A stretch of DNA of 64,000 nt from Fragum whitleyi (Eukaryota; Mollusca; Bivalvia; Cardiida; Cardiidae). The translations under genes and the position numbers were made by a program. Location of the stretch: assembly GCA_948146395.1 (NCBI GenBank), contig OX411543.1, positions 51,440,017-51,504,016 of the forward strand, given 5' to 3'. A model generated the notes under the pieces. That model had not been told where the DNA came from. It saw only the letters and a list, made by a program, of their open reading frames with translations, and ran no database searches. How positions within the stretch are numbered: position 1 is the stretch's first letter; each line of letters opens with the position of its first letter. Shown here in pieces: positions 46,923 through 57,049 of the stretch.

Positions 46923-47056
46923 TTATTACAAGAAATTCATAGCAAGCTAGTTAAAGCCCGAACGGTGAAAACGTTAACTTACAAATGCACCTTCAACAAA
47001 ATAAGATTCAAGAATAAATTTTTTTTCGTTTAAAAATGTCTGAAAAAAGGAAATTC

Positions 47057-47219
47057 TTAAGGTATAGGACCCGTAAAAGTTCCGCAATGTTTCGGAAGTC
47101 ATGAACTTACACAGTACTAACGAGGTTTCCTTATGAGTACATTAAGGAACTACGATTAACATTGTGAAAGATCATGAGTTCCGAAATGCTGCGGAACTAT
47201 TACGGGTCCACTACCTGAA
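47057..47219. mobile_element. Fam-C MITE, copy 2
   Basis: TTAAGGTATAGGACCCGTAA to TACGGGTCCACTACCTGAA. The right TTAA has mutated to TGAA. No equivalent is present in unit 1 of the surrounding duplication. Confidence 0.85.
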
Positions 47220-47272
47220 TTGAAAAAAATGTTTACAGATCCGTAAAAACTTGTATTATCACAAGAAGCTCA

Positions 47273-47713
47273 TACAGTTAACAACATCGAGAAATTGACC
47301 AGGTAGATGACTTTGGAATGATTTTGGGATGAAATAAAATGAGCGTGTGGAGCGAGTTTTAAGTGAAGTTAATGGGAGGTAATCCAAGATCGCTAATTTT
47401 GTTCAGGATGAACAAAATTAGCGATATTTATTTCCTCCCTTTAATAAAATATGCATATATTGTATGTAAATAACTTCATATTTCTTCAGAGACCTATAAG
47501 ACGCTTGCAATTTGAATAATGTGAGTGAAATCACGATTCTGTCCTAGCATTATTTATTTCGAAAGAGGTTGTTGTAGCTATCTTTTCCAGTGGGTTTAGA
47601 TCGTTTTTGAATGGTTTGAGTGAGTGTCCGGAATGAATTAATTGAGCGCTGAGCGAGCGATTTGGAATGGTTTTGATCGAGATGAATGTAAATTGCACGA
47701 TGTTTTTAACTGT
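47273..47713 (+). mobile_element. Fam-A MITE, copy 14, with a matching empty site in unit 1
   Basis: TACAGTTAACAACATCGAGA to TTGCACGATGTTTTTAACTGTA. It is inserted at TA in AAGCTCA-TA-GCGAACAAG. The paralogous position near 46938 (AAATTCA-TA-GCAAGCT) is empty. The central hairpin GATCGCTAATTTTGTTCA...GAACAAAATTAGCGAT is intact. Confidence 0.95.
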
Positions 47714-47755
47714 AGCGAACAAGTTTTAGCCCAAACGATCATAATGTTAACTTAC

Positions 47756-48037
47756 AAATGCACCTTCCAGTACTGGCACCGAGGTGGGCTCTTCTGGTCT
47801 CACAAACGCTGCAAAATCGTCTTCCTTTTTAACAATATGCCCTTGAAGAGGACCTTTCCTTTGAATAGTGAATATCTTATTATTTGGCTTTGTTTTCATT
47901 GCAGATGGGTACATGGGTCTACTGTCTATTAAATCCAACATGTAATATATACCAAAATAAAGAGGGAAAAATAACCCGAACGTAACAATCACCAAGATCA
48001 GGAACAAAGCCAGATTCTTTAGTTTCCTCCAAACCAT
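47756..48037 (-). CDS. METTL24-like paralogue B, first coding exon with signal anchor
   Basis: From ATG 48037 to a GTAAGTTAAC donor at 47755, 94 codons ending in phase 0. A short basic N-terminus (MVWRKLKN) precedes one long hydrophobic segment at about residues 9-33 (LALFLILVIVTFGLFFPLYF...), a type II signal anchor. A lysine- and proline-rich stem ends VPVLEGAF. A CTATTTTTCAG acceptor lies 3 bp upstream of the ATG (48041-48042), so an untranslated exon probably precedes it beyond the Fam-A copy at 48078. It is the same design as paralogue A, with little sequence conservation outside the anchor. Confidence 0.8.
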
Positions 48038-48077
48038 ATTCTGAAAAATAGTTGTTGTTTTTTTTTGTAAAAAGTTA

Positions 48078-48457
48078 GGAACATAATAAAATTGACGAGG
48101 TGAATGATTTCGGATTGAAATTGAATGAGCGTTATAAACGAGTTTTGATTGAATGCCAAGGGAGGTAAAATATGATCGATTAGCGATAATTTTCTACCTC
48201 ACTTTAAAAACATCTAAGTACTTTTTTTTTTTATTTTATTTTGTGTCTTCATGGACACATGTACATGAGACGCTCATAAATTATCCCAAGCCAACAAAAA
48301 GCATAAAATTAATTGATCGATTAGATAAAAATGTTGATCTTTTGAACGACTTCGAAGCTTTTTTTGGACATTACCGGGTCTTCTTTGCGTAATATGAGTG
48401 AGTGTTTTGAATGTTTTTGATTGGAATCGTTGTGAATTTCACAATGTTGCTTGCTGT
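48078..48457 (+). mobile_element. Fam-A MITE, copy 15
   Basis: GACGAGGTGAATGATTTCGG at the left and AATTTCACAATGTTGCTTGC at the right. Both TIRs are decayed. It lies just upstream of the acceptor of paralogue B's first coding exon. Confidence 0.78.
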
Positions 48458-48466
48458 AGCTACAAT

Positions 48467-48654
48467 TACATTTAACAACATCGCGAAATTAACATCCATT
48501 CCGATCAAAATCATTCTAAACCATTCACTCAGCGCTTCATTCATTCATTCATTCATTTATTCATTCATTCAAATCAAATCGATCAAAAACGTTCCGAAAT
48601 CATGAGAAAACATCTCGAAATCGTCCAAGACGATCGACATTTAATTCAAATCGA
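48467..48654 (-). mobile_element. Fam-A MITE, copy 16 (left half)
   Basis: TACATTTAACAACATCGCGA followed by an expanded ATTCATTC run (about 48535-48570). It is cut by a Fam-B element at 48655. Confidence 0.88.
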
Positions 48655-48873
48655 TTAACCCTTTCTCAAACAAGACCTGGATTTGACGTCCCTGATAAAA
48701 AGAGCTTGGGAAAACATTGAAACAAAAGAAGAAACTGCTGATAACCAGCAGTTTCTCCTTTTGTCTCAGTATTTTCTGAGTCATATTTTACACAAATCCT
48801 ATCTTTAATAACATCCATTTTGTCAATTGTGACGAGGGTCGCCTTAAAGTTTTGTCGTTCGGGAAAGGGTTAA
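48655..48873. mobile_element. Fam-B MITE, diverged copy 3
   Basis: TTAACCCTTTCTCAAACAAG to CGGGAAAGGGTTAA. The central hairpin is a different version (AGAAACTGCTGATAACCAGC with its complement), so it represents an older or sister subfamily. Confidence 0.82.
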
Positions 48874-49085
48874 ATAATTCTTCATCTTTTTGGCTAGTGT
48901 CTGAGTACTTTACGAAGACAAACAAAACGAATTAATTCTAGCGCCTCATGGTTGGTTGGCTGTCAGGTTCTTCTTTATTATCATTTTTTCAAAGGGAACT
49001 CAATTTGACAAAGTCATTCAAAAATTCAATTAAGTCCCCAGTCTCTTATTAGAAGATGTTTTTGTTCAGCACTTGTTGGTAAAAA
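48874..49085. other. Unassigned spacer
   Basis: AAGTCCCCAGTCTCTTATTAG at about 49032 and AAGTCCCCAATCTCTCAATAG at about 49314 flank the next Fam-B copy, with GATGTTTTTGTTCAGCACTTG after each. This is a short direct repeat on either side of that element. Confidence 0.55.
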
Positions 49086-49315
49086 TTAACCCTTTGCTGT
49101 TTAATCCCTGCTTTTTACGTGCCTGTGATTTTATGATTGAGAAAACATTGTGAAAAAAGAAGAAATTGCTTCTGACAAGCAATTTCTTCTTTTTTCCACA
49201 CTATTTTCTATCCTGCTGGATAGTTATTTTTCAAATTAAATCCACTTTAAATTTTCGTCTGCAAAACCTTTGAATTTGGACAGGTCCAAAATTTGGTAAA
49301 ACAGGAAAGGGTTAA
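49086..49315. mobile_element. Fam-B MITE, copy 4
   Basis: TTAACCCTTTGCTGTTTAAT to AAAACAGGAAAGGGTTAA, with both TTAA sites intact. Sequence is close to copies 1 and 2. Confidence 0.93.
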
Positions 49316-50277
49316 GTCCCCAATCTCTCAATAGAAGATTTTTTTGTTCAGCACTTGTTGGTGTAAACTAAAGAGGCTTGTGATGGAACTCCAACAAAAC
49401 TTATGAAAAAAACAAACAAACACGTCCGGGGCAAGTCAAGTCGCGCCAATAAACTACACAGACCTATTCTTTATGTCAAGAGGACAATGATGGTCCTTAA
49501 TCGCTCGACTCCGTCTCTTTGACTCCTCCCTAAGTAAATTGTAACGCCTATAAAGATCATTCCATGATCACAAACAACCAAATTTTCAGTAAGCGTGAAT
49601 GTTGTAGTCTTTTAATGGTCTGATAATCTCTGCATGCAAATAGAAAAGACAGTCATTCTGACCATGCTTTATGAACCCTGAACCAAAATGGTACCTTCTG
49701 AGATTGTAAGCAGGAGATTGTCATTTTCCCATGACAAGTAAAAACCTATTAGAACCCACGTATGAATACGCTTCGAGGATTCGCACAGCGTGATTAGGAT
49801 TTTTAGGTTCATACCCCATGAAATCAAACAAATACTCTCTTCATCTCTTTATTAAATCACACACAAAAAAAACGTTGAATTGTTAAAACCTGAAGAAAAT
49901 ATTAAAAATAGCGAGAAATTTTATACTCGTGGTGACAATAGTTTCGACTGAGCTTCTGAGTCAAAACTATGCTTGGCTGTTTGAATGGTTGTGCATACCA
50001 ATGGTACTCTGAGAATTGAATGAGGCAAATTTTGCGATTAAATGTTGCGAAAATCTAATGATCATTATTTTAAGTGTGTCAGTAATGATGTTTAAGTTAA
50101 AAAATAATTACCATGGCCAAGTTTCATAAAAGAGCCTTCGAATATCTGAGAGAAGAAGATTTCTTGGACATGGCGAGCAGCTCACATGGGCATCTAAGGA
50201 TTGGTTCACAAATTAATAAAAAAAAAACATGTTACTTTCGACAAAATCTCAGGAATAGGTCTCCCACAAAGGATTAC
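49316..50277. repeat. Dispersed repeat fragments, no gene
   Basis: About 49485-49530 reads AAGAGGACAATGATGGTCC and TTAATCGCTCGACTC, a line typical of bivalve repeats. About 49743-49835 is related to the palindrome at 27791 (TATGAATACGCTTCGAGGAT and CCCATGAAATCA). A short plus frame from 50113 has no support as a gene. Confidence 0.5.
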
Positions 50278-50383
50278 CACCAATTAAATTCACTCAAAAC
50301 TCGCTCCACACACTCATTCAATTTCATTCCAAAATCATTCCAAAATCATTCACCTTGTCAAATTCACGATTTTGTTAACTGTA
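50278..50383 (-). mobile_element. Fam-A MITE, copy 17 (right end only)
   Basis: AATTCACTCAAAACTCGCTCC through CACCTTGTCAAATTCACG to TTTGTTAACTGTA. Confidence 0.88.
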
Positions 50384-50589
50384 GAACATGTCGCTACTTT
50401 CGTCCAAATCGGGCGAAATAAGCAAAATGGCATTACCTCCCTTAAAAGAATTAACGTATTCTCCTGTTTGTGGATCTTTTCGGGCTAATTCGATGCTTTG
50501 AAATCTACATATGAAAATAAAAATTGTGTAACAATTTGATTGATCTTAAGGAAATATTGATTTTTTTAAAAAAAAAAAATTGAGAGCCT

Positions 50590-50703
50590 TTTTGGGTGTT
50601 TTTGAATGAATGAACGGAGAGATAAGTGAGTGATTTGAATGGTTTTGATCGAGCCGAATGTCAATTTCACGATGTTACTAACTGTAATACCCCCCCCCCC
50701 CCC
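50590..50703 (+). mobile_element. Fam-A MITE, copy 18 (right end) followed by a C run
   Basis: GAATGAATGAACGGAGAGATA through TCAATTTCACGATGTTACTA to ACTGTA at 50686. A homopolymer of C (about 50690-50703) follows. Confidence 0.85.
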
Positions 50704-50818
50704 CAGATTTTTATCTTTTGCAAAATTTCAAATTTTGATTCGAACAAATAGCCAGGATAGGAACATTTCAGCCGGTCTCTCAGAAGATCTCCCACAATAA
50801 TGAAGTAGAAGAAGGAAC

Positions 50819-51180
50819 AGTTTAAAACATCGTGAAATTGACAAGGTGAATGCTTATGGAATGAAATTAAATGAGTGTGTGAGCGTGTTTTGAGAGAATT
50901 TAATGGGAGGTAGTCCAATATCGCAAATTTTGTTCAGGATGAACAAAAGTTGCGAAATTTTTAACCCCCCCCTTTAAATAAAAAATATGCATATAAGTTC
51001 TATAAATAGCTTCCTGTATCTTTAAGAACCTATCAGACGTATGCAATTTGAATTATGTCAGTGAAAACGCGATTTTGTTATAGCATCAATTATTTTGAAT
51101 CGTTGAATGGAACGCTGAGCGAGCGATTTGGAATGATTTTGATCGCGATGAATACCAATTTCACGATGTTGTTAACTGTA
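50819..51180 (+). mobile_element. Fam-A MITE, copy 19
   Basis: TTTAAAACATCGTGAAATTG to TTTCACGATGTTGTTAACTGTA. It is shortened in the right half but keeps the hairpin ATCGCAAATTTTGTTCAGG. Confidence 0.92.
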
Positions 51181-51378
51181 GTGTAGGCTAACATCAGCAT
51201 ACACGTCTGCGCATGCTGATCTAATACCATACAGTTTGTAAAAAAAATTTAGGCGAAAATAAGCTGTGTACAGCATGAGAAGGATCAGTGTTCGCATAAG
51301 AAAGTGAAATTTTGCTGAACGTGAGACGTTAAAATTTTCAAATAAAGGTTGTTATACATCTTTTACGTTTTCATGAGA

Positions 51379-51862
51379 TACAGTTAGTACCATCGTGAAG
51401 TTAACATCCATCTCAATCAAAACAATTCTATATCACTTACTCAGCACTCCATTCATTCATTACAAACACTCGCCCAAACCATTCCAAAAACGCTCAAAAA
51501 ATCACTAAAAAGATAAGTTCAACAACTGGATCAAAAGAAGTATAAGCTAGGGAAAAACGCGATTTCACTGACATAATAGAAATTATAAGCGTCTGATTGG
51601 ACCATGAAGAAATAGGAATCTATTATAGAACTTGTATGCATATTCTATCAAAGGGAGGTAATGAATCTCGAGAATTTTGTTCATCTCGGACAAAATTACT
51701 AATTTTGTCCGAGATGAACAAAATTCGCGAGATTCATGGAGATTTTAAATTAGCGATATTGGATTACCCCCGTTTAATTTCATTCAAGCCCCACTCCTCG
51801 CATGCATTCAATTTCATTCCAAAATCATTCACCTTGTCAAATACAGGATGTTGTTTACTGTA
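51379..51862 (-). mobile_element. Fam-A MITE, copy 20, with an inverted duplication of its hairpin
   Basis: TACAGTTAGTACCATCGTGA to AGGATGTTGTTTACTGTA. At about 51667-51738, CTCGAGAATTTTGTTCATCT and GGACAAAATTA are followed by their complement ending GAACAAAATTCGCGAG. This gives a long near-perfect hairpin in addition to the usual AGCGATATT arm. Confidence 0.93.
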
Positions 51863-52007
51863 CTTGCAAAACTGTACCGCCCATTTAAACGCCTATTGAA
51901 ATGTAAATTAGACACAGTAACTTACGGCATGCTGATGAATTTGCATGGTTGTGTGGACTTTTATGTCCCATTTTACAACTAAGGTCATACGGCGACGGGG
52001 TCTCGAT

Positions 52008-52164
52008 TTAAGGTAGTAGACTTGTAAAAGTTCCGTTTGGAACTCAAGATTTTTCACAATGTTAACCGAGGTTTCCTATGAAATCATTAGAAAACCTCGG
52101 TTAACACTGTTTAAGTCAATGACTTCCGAAACGTTCCGTAACTCTTACTAGACTACTACCTAAA
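52008..52164. mobile_element. Fam-C MITE, copy 3
   Basis: TTAAGGTAGTAGACTTGTAA to CTAGACTACTACCTAA. The arm GAGGTTTCCTATGAAATCATTAG and AAAACCTCGGTTAAC pair at the centre. Confidence 0.88.
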
Positions 52165-52246
52165 TTCCGATTATTTGACAATATATAGTATTAACTACGA
52201 TAAAGAAAAAAGAGAATACGAAAGAAAAGTGCCCAGCGTGTAGGAT

Positions 52247-52350
52247 TCGGAACTCAAGATCTTTCACAATGTTATCTGAGGTCTCCTTATGAAAACCTCG
52301 ATTAATATTGTTAAAGTTAACAACTTCCGAAACTTTGAGTAACTATTAAA
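52247..52350. mobile_element. Fam-C MITE fragment, copy 4
   Basis: GGAACTCAAGATCTTTCACA through GAGGTCTCCTTATGAAAACC to CTTCCGAAACTTTGAGTAAC. Both outer ends are lost. Confidence 0.78.
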
Positions 52351-52559
52351 AAAAGAGAAAACGAAAGTTACGTGCCAAGCGTGCAAGATTCATGACTTGT
52401 TTTTGAACGTTATGAAATGATATTCTGCTTTGCACGTTTAAATATGCACGAAACCGGGAATCATTTAATATCGAAAACTCTTCGCAAACGGTTCTATTTT
52501 AAACGCCGAACTTGAGTACTAGTAGTAACTATACTGTCTCAATTTGGGTCATGTTGATC

Positions 52560-52719
52560 TTAAGGTAGCGGAACCGTAATAGTTCCGCAACATTTCGGAC
52601 CAGATGATCTTTCACAATGTTTACCGAGGTTTCCTAATGAAAATTATTAGGAAACCTCGGTTAACACTGTTAAAGGGTACCAATGTTGTTGTGGATCTAT
52701 TACGGGTCCACTACCTTAA
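52560..52719. mobile_element. Fam-C MITE, copy 5 (best preserved)
   Basis: Flanked by TTAA at 52560-52563 and 52716-52719. The ends are GGTAGCGGAACCGTAATAG and CTATTACGGGTCCACTACC. ACCGAGGTTTCCTAATGAAA and its complement meet at the centre. Confidence 0.93.
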
Positions 52720-53218
52720 GACATTTTTGAACGATTGGTGATTATTCTTTAAAATTTTGAGTGTATGTGATGATTGATGATATAAACGTTCAGAGCAAAT
52801 ATATTCGGCTAAAATTTTGATTGGGAACATGTTCAAGATCACACGGTCATTCAAACATGGGCTTTGGTATCAAGTGAAGATAGTTTCTGTAAATTTTCTT
52901 TTCTTTTTCAGAGTAATGTTAGGCCGAAGAGTGCTGGATAACAAACAAATCGTTTTGAGACAATTATTCGAAGACTCGTGCAGTGATCAAAGAATTATAC
53001 CAATCGAATTTAAACTAGGAGCGCTTGCGGTGCCAGTTCTCGGATAGGGGTTCTCCCTATTTGCTACGCTTTGTCAATATAGCGTAGCGAATAGGGCGGT
53101 CCCGGGGTATCCGATGATAGTGAGTGGCCGGTTCGCTCCGTTTCTTTATCTTATTTTTAAGAAATACAATTTCTCTATTTGAAGTGCTCAGTTAGAAGGT
53201 AAGTTCTTTAACATTATA
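52720..53218. other. No gene supported; strong short hairpin
   Basis: CCCTATTTGCTACGCTTTG and AGCGTAGCGAATAGGG (about 53056-53097) form a stable hairpin. The plus frame from 52915 follows a TTTCTTTTTCAG acceptor-like tract but has no family match or donor. Confidence 0.45.
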
Positions 53219-53456
53219 TGAGCCTGTGTGTGACATTTCCAACAATTTCAACTGTGCGCAAAGTAAACACTCTGGCCAGCCTGTGCATTCGCAGTCTGTC
53301 CAGTATCTTCACTTTTTCCTGTATATGCAGATCAGGTCTCAAAGCATCTTTAGACAGACAGACATTCTTTTAAACGCATATTGTGACTGTCTGGGCTGCT
53401 CAGTATTTGCAACTTACGCTAATGCCAAATTGTTCAAAATGTCACGCACTGGCTCA
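53219..53456 (+). mobile_element. Fam-E MITE, copy 1 (complete)
   Basis: Starts TGAGCCTGTGTGTGACATTT and ends AATGTCACGCACTGGCTCA, 238 bp. Internal line CTCTGGCCAGCCTGTGCATT. Confidence 0.88.
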
Positions 53457-54633
53457 TATTTTTTAACAAGAGGCCACTGAAGGATTTACCGCTCTAACGG
53501 CACTTTCCCAATAGCATATTTATCAAGTTTTTACCCTTTTTGTAAGCAGGTCATTAGCGAACAACCAAACTATTTAATAACAAAACTGCGACCATGTTGA
53601 AAGAGTAACATAATGATGATCTCCTTTAAAATATTAAAGCTAGTGATCAATATTTGAGCTAGGTTGAAACGGGGTCGCATGAGGAACACTAAATTGTTGT
53701 GTTTTTTTTTTTGTTTTTTTTTTTTTTTCAGAGAGAGGCATTCCTAAATGTTCGTAATAATCATCAAGCCATCTTTCCGCGACACGTCATCATATGGCTA
53801 AACAGCAACATTTGAACAAGGTGGGATAAAAAGGAAAATTTTGTTACATTTTCATGAGACAGCAATAGGTAAATAGGCCCCTAAATAGTAAAGGATTAAT
53901 AAGAATATTACATGAATGTCGCCCTCCCTGTGACGCATATTAAGACCACAAAACAACACAAATTTTGTGAATTGTAACATTATGATTTTGTAAAACTTTC
54001 ATGCACATTTGTCAATAAATATATGAATTATGTAAACAAGACAATTTGTATCATTAAAATCCCTTATCACACGACGCGGCATGATATCGCCTTATATCAT
54101 TTATATCAACCAACTCATTTCAGTATAAGGTAATATTAAAATGCATTTCACCATTTATGTAGCCTTACGTTGTTTTCATTATAATATAAACAGTTTTAAT
54201 GATCAAAATTCGCTTCATTTGCTAATTTGTCACGTGTACATTTCATAGAGCCGGTCGACATCCGAATAATATACGTAAATTTGATGGCGCAAACGTAGAT
54301 CAGTTTACTATTGAAAAATTACTACATAGTGTAGACCTTTGGCTGTCGCCGATTTCTTGTAATTCAACATATTTTTTGCTAGTAAATAACTAAGAGAATG
54401 CAAAAACGCCGACTTAAATAACAGTTTGAATTTGCTAGTGAATAAACATTCACCAGAAGTAATATCAGAAAACAGATTCTACACTTTCTTTTGTTAAGTT
54501 TAGTAACAACTCCAAAACCATTGTGTTTTAAGTAATACTTAACAGCAACAAGATGACTTTTTTTTTTTCGACCAAGGTAAAGCTTGAAAACGTAATGAAG
54601 TCTGTATTAATCTGATATGACCCGCCTCATATT
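53457..54633. other. No gene seen
   Basis: AT-rich spacer with T runs at 53701-53730. I recognise no element end or exon. Confidence 0.4.
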
Positions 54634-54970
54634 TAACAACATGGTTTAATTGACAAGGTGAATGAATTTGGAATTATTTTTTATTTAAATTGAATGAGCA
54701 GAATAAAAAATAAGCCATATACATTAACTCCCTTTAAAAAATATGCATACATGTCCCATATATAGCCTCCTATTTCCAAAAGAATCAATCAGACGCTTAC
54801 AATTTCAATTTATTCGGTAAAATCACGTATTTCCCCAGCATTATCTGTCTAAGTCATTTGGAGAGTTTTGAATGGTTTGAGTGGGTGTTTAGAATAAATG
54901 AATGGAGTGCTAAGTGAGCAGTTAAGGATGGTTTAATTTGAGGTGAATATCATTTTCACGGTGTTACTAG
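54634..54970 (+). mobile_element. Fam-A MITE, copy 21 (internal deletion)
   Basis: TTTAACAACATGGTTTAATT at the left and TTTTCACGGTGTTACTAGC at the right. The central hairpin is mostly deleted. Confidence 0.85.
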
Positions 54971-55565
54971 CTCAAATGATATATATTTTAGAAACAATTT
55001 GCGATTCATGATTAGAACCAGAACGACTTTAATCCGAATTTCTTTGAATTCAAAGATTTAGTAAAAATTTTAAACCCTTTTTTAAAAATGATTCCTTTAT
55101 TAACACTTATATATGTCGGTTTTGAAAATATCATCGTTATCTGTTCGCGGCTCTGAGAAATTATCATGACTCTACAAAGCGTCATGATAAATTTTCCCAA
55201 TCTCAAACAGGTAACATCGATGTTTTAACAAGCTAACATACTCATTTCATACTCTATTATACGAGGAAGTAACGTTACAAAATGGGTTGCGCCGGTGGCA
55301 CCTACCAATGAATATCAACCGTTTGAATTCTTACAGCATAGTCATAGCAGACTCTTGTAAATTTAGTATCATGTCAACATTAAATGGTTTGAGACGTGTA
55401 CAAAATTTCATTTATTTCCGTTGGAAAATTCCAAAGTTATAGTAAAAGTCCACGTATTTTTTTTATCCACCCTCATAGAACCATTTTGTGCGTTACGTCA
55501 GGGTGATGACAGATTTTTTGTGACGATATAATCAACCCAAATGTAGCAACCACTTTACGAAACTG
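54971..55565. other. No gene seen
   Basis: TTATCATGACTCTACAAAG and GCGTCATGATAA (about 55161-55190) make a short hairpin. Otherwise featureless. Confidence 0.4.
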
Positions 55566-55807
55566 GGGCCCGTTTTACTAAATATCTTACGATCTTCTTA
55601 GCGTAAGTTAAACATTTAAGTTGCTTCTACAGTAGTAACTAAATATGGAATTCTGCCATGCATCACCTCATTGGAATCGTCTTCTTTAGACGATTCCAAT
55701 GAGGTATTGCAAGGCAGAATCTAACAGTGAATGAACACACCAGGTGCGGTTTTATATTTTTGTCTTACGATTAATTTTTTCGTAAGAAGTTTAGAAGACG
55801 GGTCCCA
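55566..55807. mobile_element. Fam-F MITE, copy 2
   Basis: GGGGCCCGTTTTACTAAATA to AGTTTAGAAGACGGGTCCC. The central arm CCTCATTGGAATCGTCTTC and its complement are perfectly paired here, better than in copy 1. Confidence 0.9.
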
Positions 55808-56480
55808 GATTTTTAAGTAAACATGTAACCAATTCGAAGGCTATTTGATATTTGAAAAAAATATCCTGAGAACACCTGTCTCACTACAAAACTCAAAGAC
55901 TATAAAATCTTTAAAATAAACCCGTTTTTTTTTTCTATACAAAACATACCAGTCTCCTTAATTGGTATCCGTACTACGTCAGCATAAAGTTTATAATTGA
56001 AAATGAATTGGGCGAAGCTATTCAACCAAAAATGTATTTTCAAATTATGCAATTTTTGAAAAGATTAATTCATCCGTGAAATCAAGAAACGGAAGAAAAA
56101 AAAGAAACCATTAATGGCCATATATCGCTCACCTGTGAAGCAAACGCTTTAATAATAGAAAGTAATATCAGTATGTTAATTTTTAATATCATTGTTAGCT
56201 GGTCGAGGTTGGGAGAAAATATCAATTCGATACTGCCAAATCATGAATTTATCGTACATACGAAACCAGAAAACACTGATATTTAAGACACTTAACATAT
56301 CATCATGCGTCATTTTTCAGGGCTTGACGTTTTTGAAACCTTTCGGATCAAAGAAATTCATGTAAAAGTGTTTCGAATTATCATGTACAAAAGGCAAAGG
56401 CATGGATATCTTCAAGAATGTCCTGAGATCCAGGAATTTAACCATAAGTCAGTTTATGCCTGAGCCGCTAGAAATACCAA
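55808..56480. other. No gene seen
   Basis: No supported feature in this AT-rich stretch. Confidence 0.4.
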
Positions 56481-56650
56481 CTACAGTTAGTAACAGCGTG
56501 AAATTTGTATTAATCTCGATTAACCCGATTCTAAATATTCGCTCAGCGTTCCATTCATTCATTCATTCACTCAAAACATCATTCAAAACGCTCCGAATTC
56601 TTTCAACAAGAGTTTCGTTGAAACAGATAAGCCGCCAAAGAGATTATCTT
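56481..56650 (-). mobile_element. Fam-A MITE, copy 22 (left half)
   Basis: CTACAGTTAGTAACAGCGTG followed by CGCTCAGCGTTCCATTCATT, then it decays. A G homopolymer (about 56767-56780) lies a little further right. Confidence 0.85.
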
Positions 56651-57049
56651 TAAAAAAGAAGCCTCTTTACTTTGATAGTATATCATAAGAATGAAAGGTG
56701 AATTATGCTCTTGTTCACAAGATTAAGCATAACCTTTGAAAGTATCAACAAAATCAATCCTTAAATGGGGGGGGGGGGGGTATGGTCTTTTCATCTCAAA
56801 TGTACTATTTGTTATTCGAAAATTTACAATAAGGCTAATGTTTCAATGACATTGCAAGGCTAACTTCATCAGAACAACATGCCATATGAAATCAATACAT
56901 GTATATACATGGCCATATAAAAATGCACAGTATGTAGGTTTCATAGAAATCAATGATCCAGAGAAAAGAGGATTTTATTTTACAAGAAAGCTTTATATAA
57001 CAGTCATTTTCTGTAACGCATGAGAATATCAACAAATCCTAGACACCTA
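56651..57049. other. No gene seen; G run
   Basis: Only the G homopolymer near 56767 stands out. Confidence 0.4.

Larger units (their letters stand above)
46405..47768. repeat. Tandem duplication spanning the end of paralogue B coding exon 1
   Basis: Unit 1 (about 46405-46996) and unit 2 (about 46997-47768) share AATAAGATTCAAGAATAA, TTTTTCGTTT, GTAAAAACTTGTA-TTAT, ACAAGAAGCTCA-type, TTTTAGCCC and GTTAACTTACAAATGCACCTT lines in the same order. The last line is the exon-1 donor region of paralogue B, so unit 1 keeps a vestigial donor (GGTGCATTT|GTAAGTTAAC at about 46978-46996). Unit 1 hosts a Fam-A copy (46503-46922); unit 2 hosts a Fam-C copy (47057-47219) and a Fam-A copy (47273-47713). Confidence 0.82.

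Noticed and set aside
50113..50421. Open frame starting MAKFHKRAFEYLREE
   Set aside because: It runs into a Fam-A fragment and has no splice or family support.
52915..53047. Possible exon after a TTTCTTTTTCAG tract
   Set aside because: There is no matching donor, domain or second exon; the pyrimidine tract alone is weak evidence.
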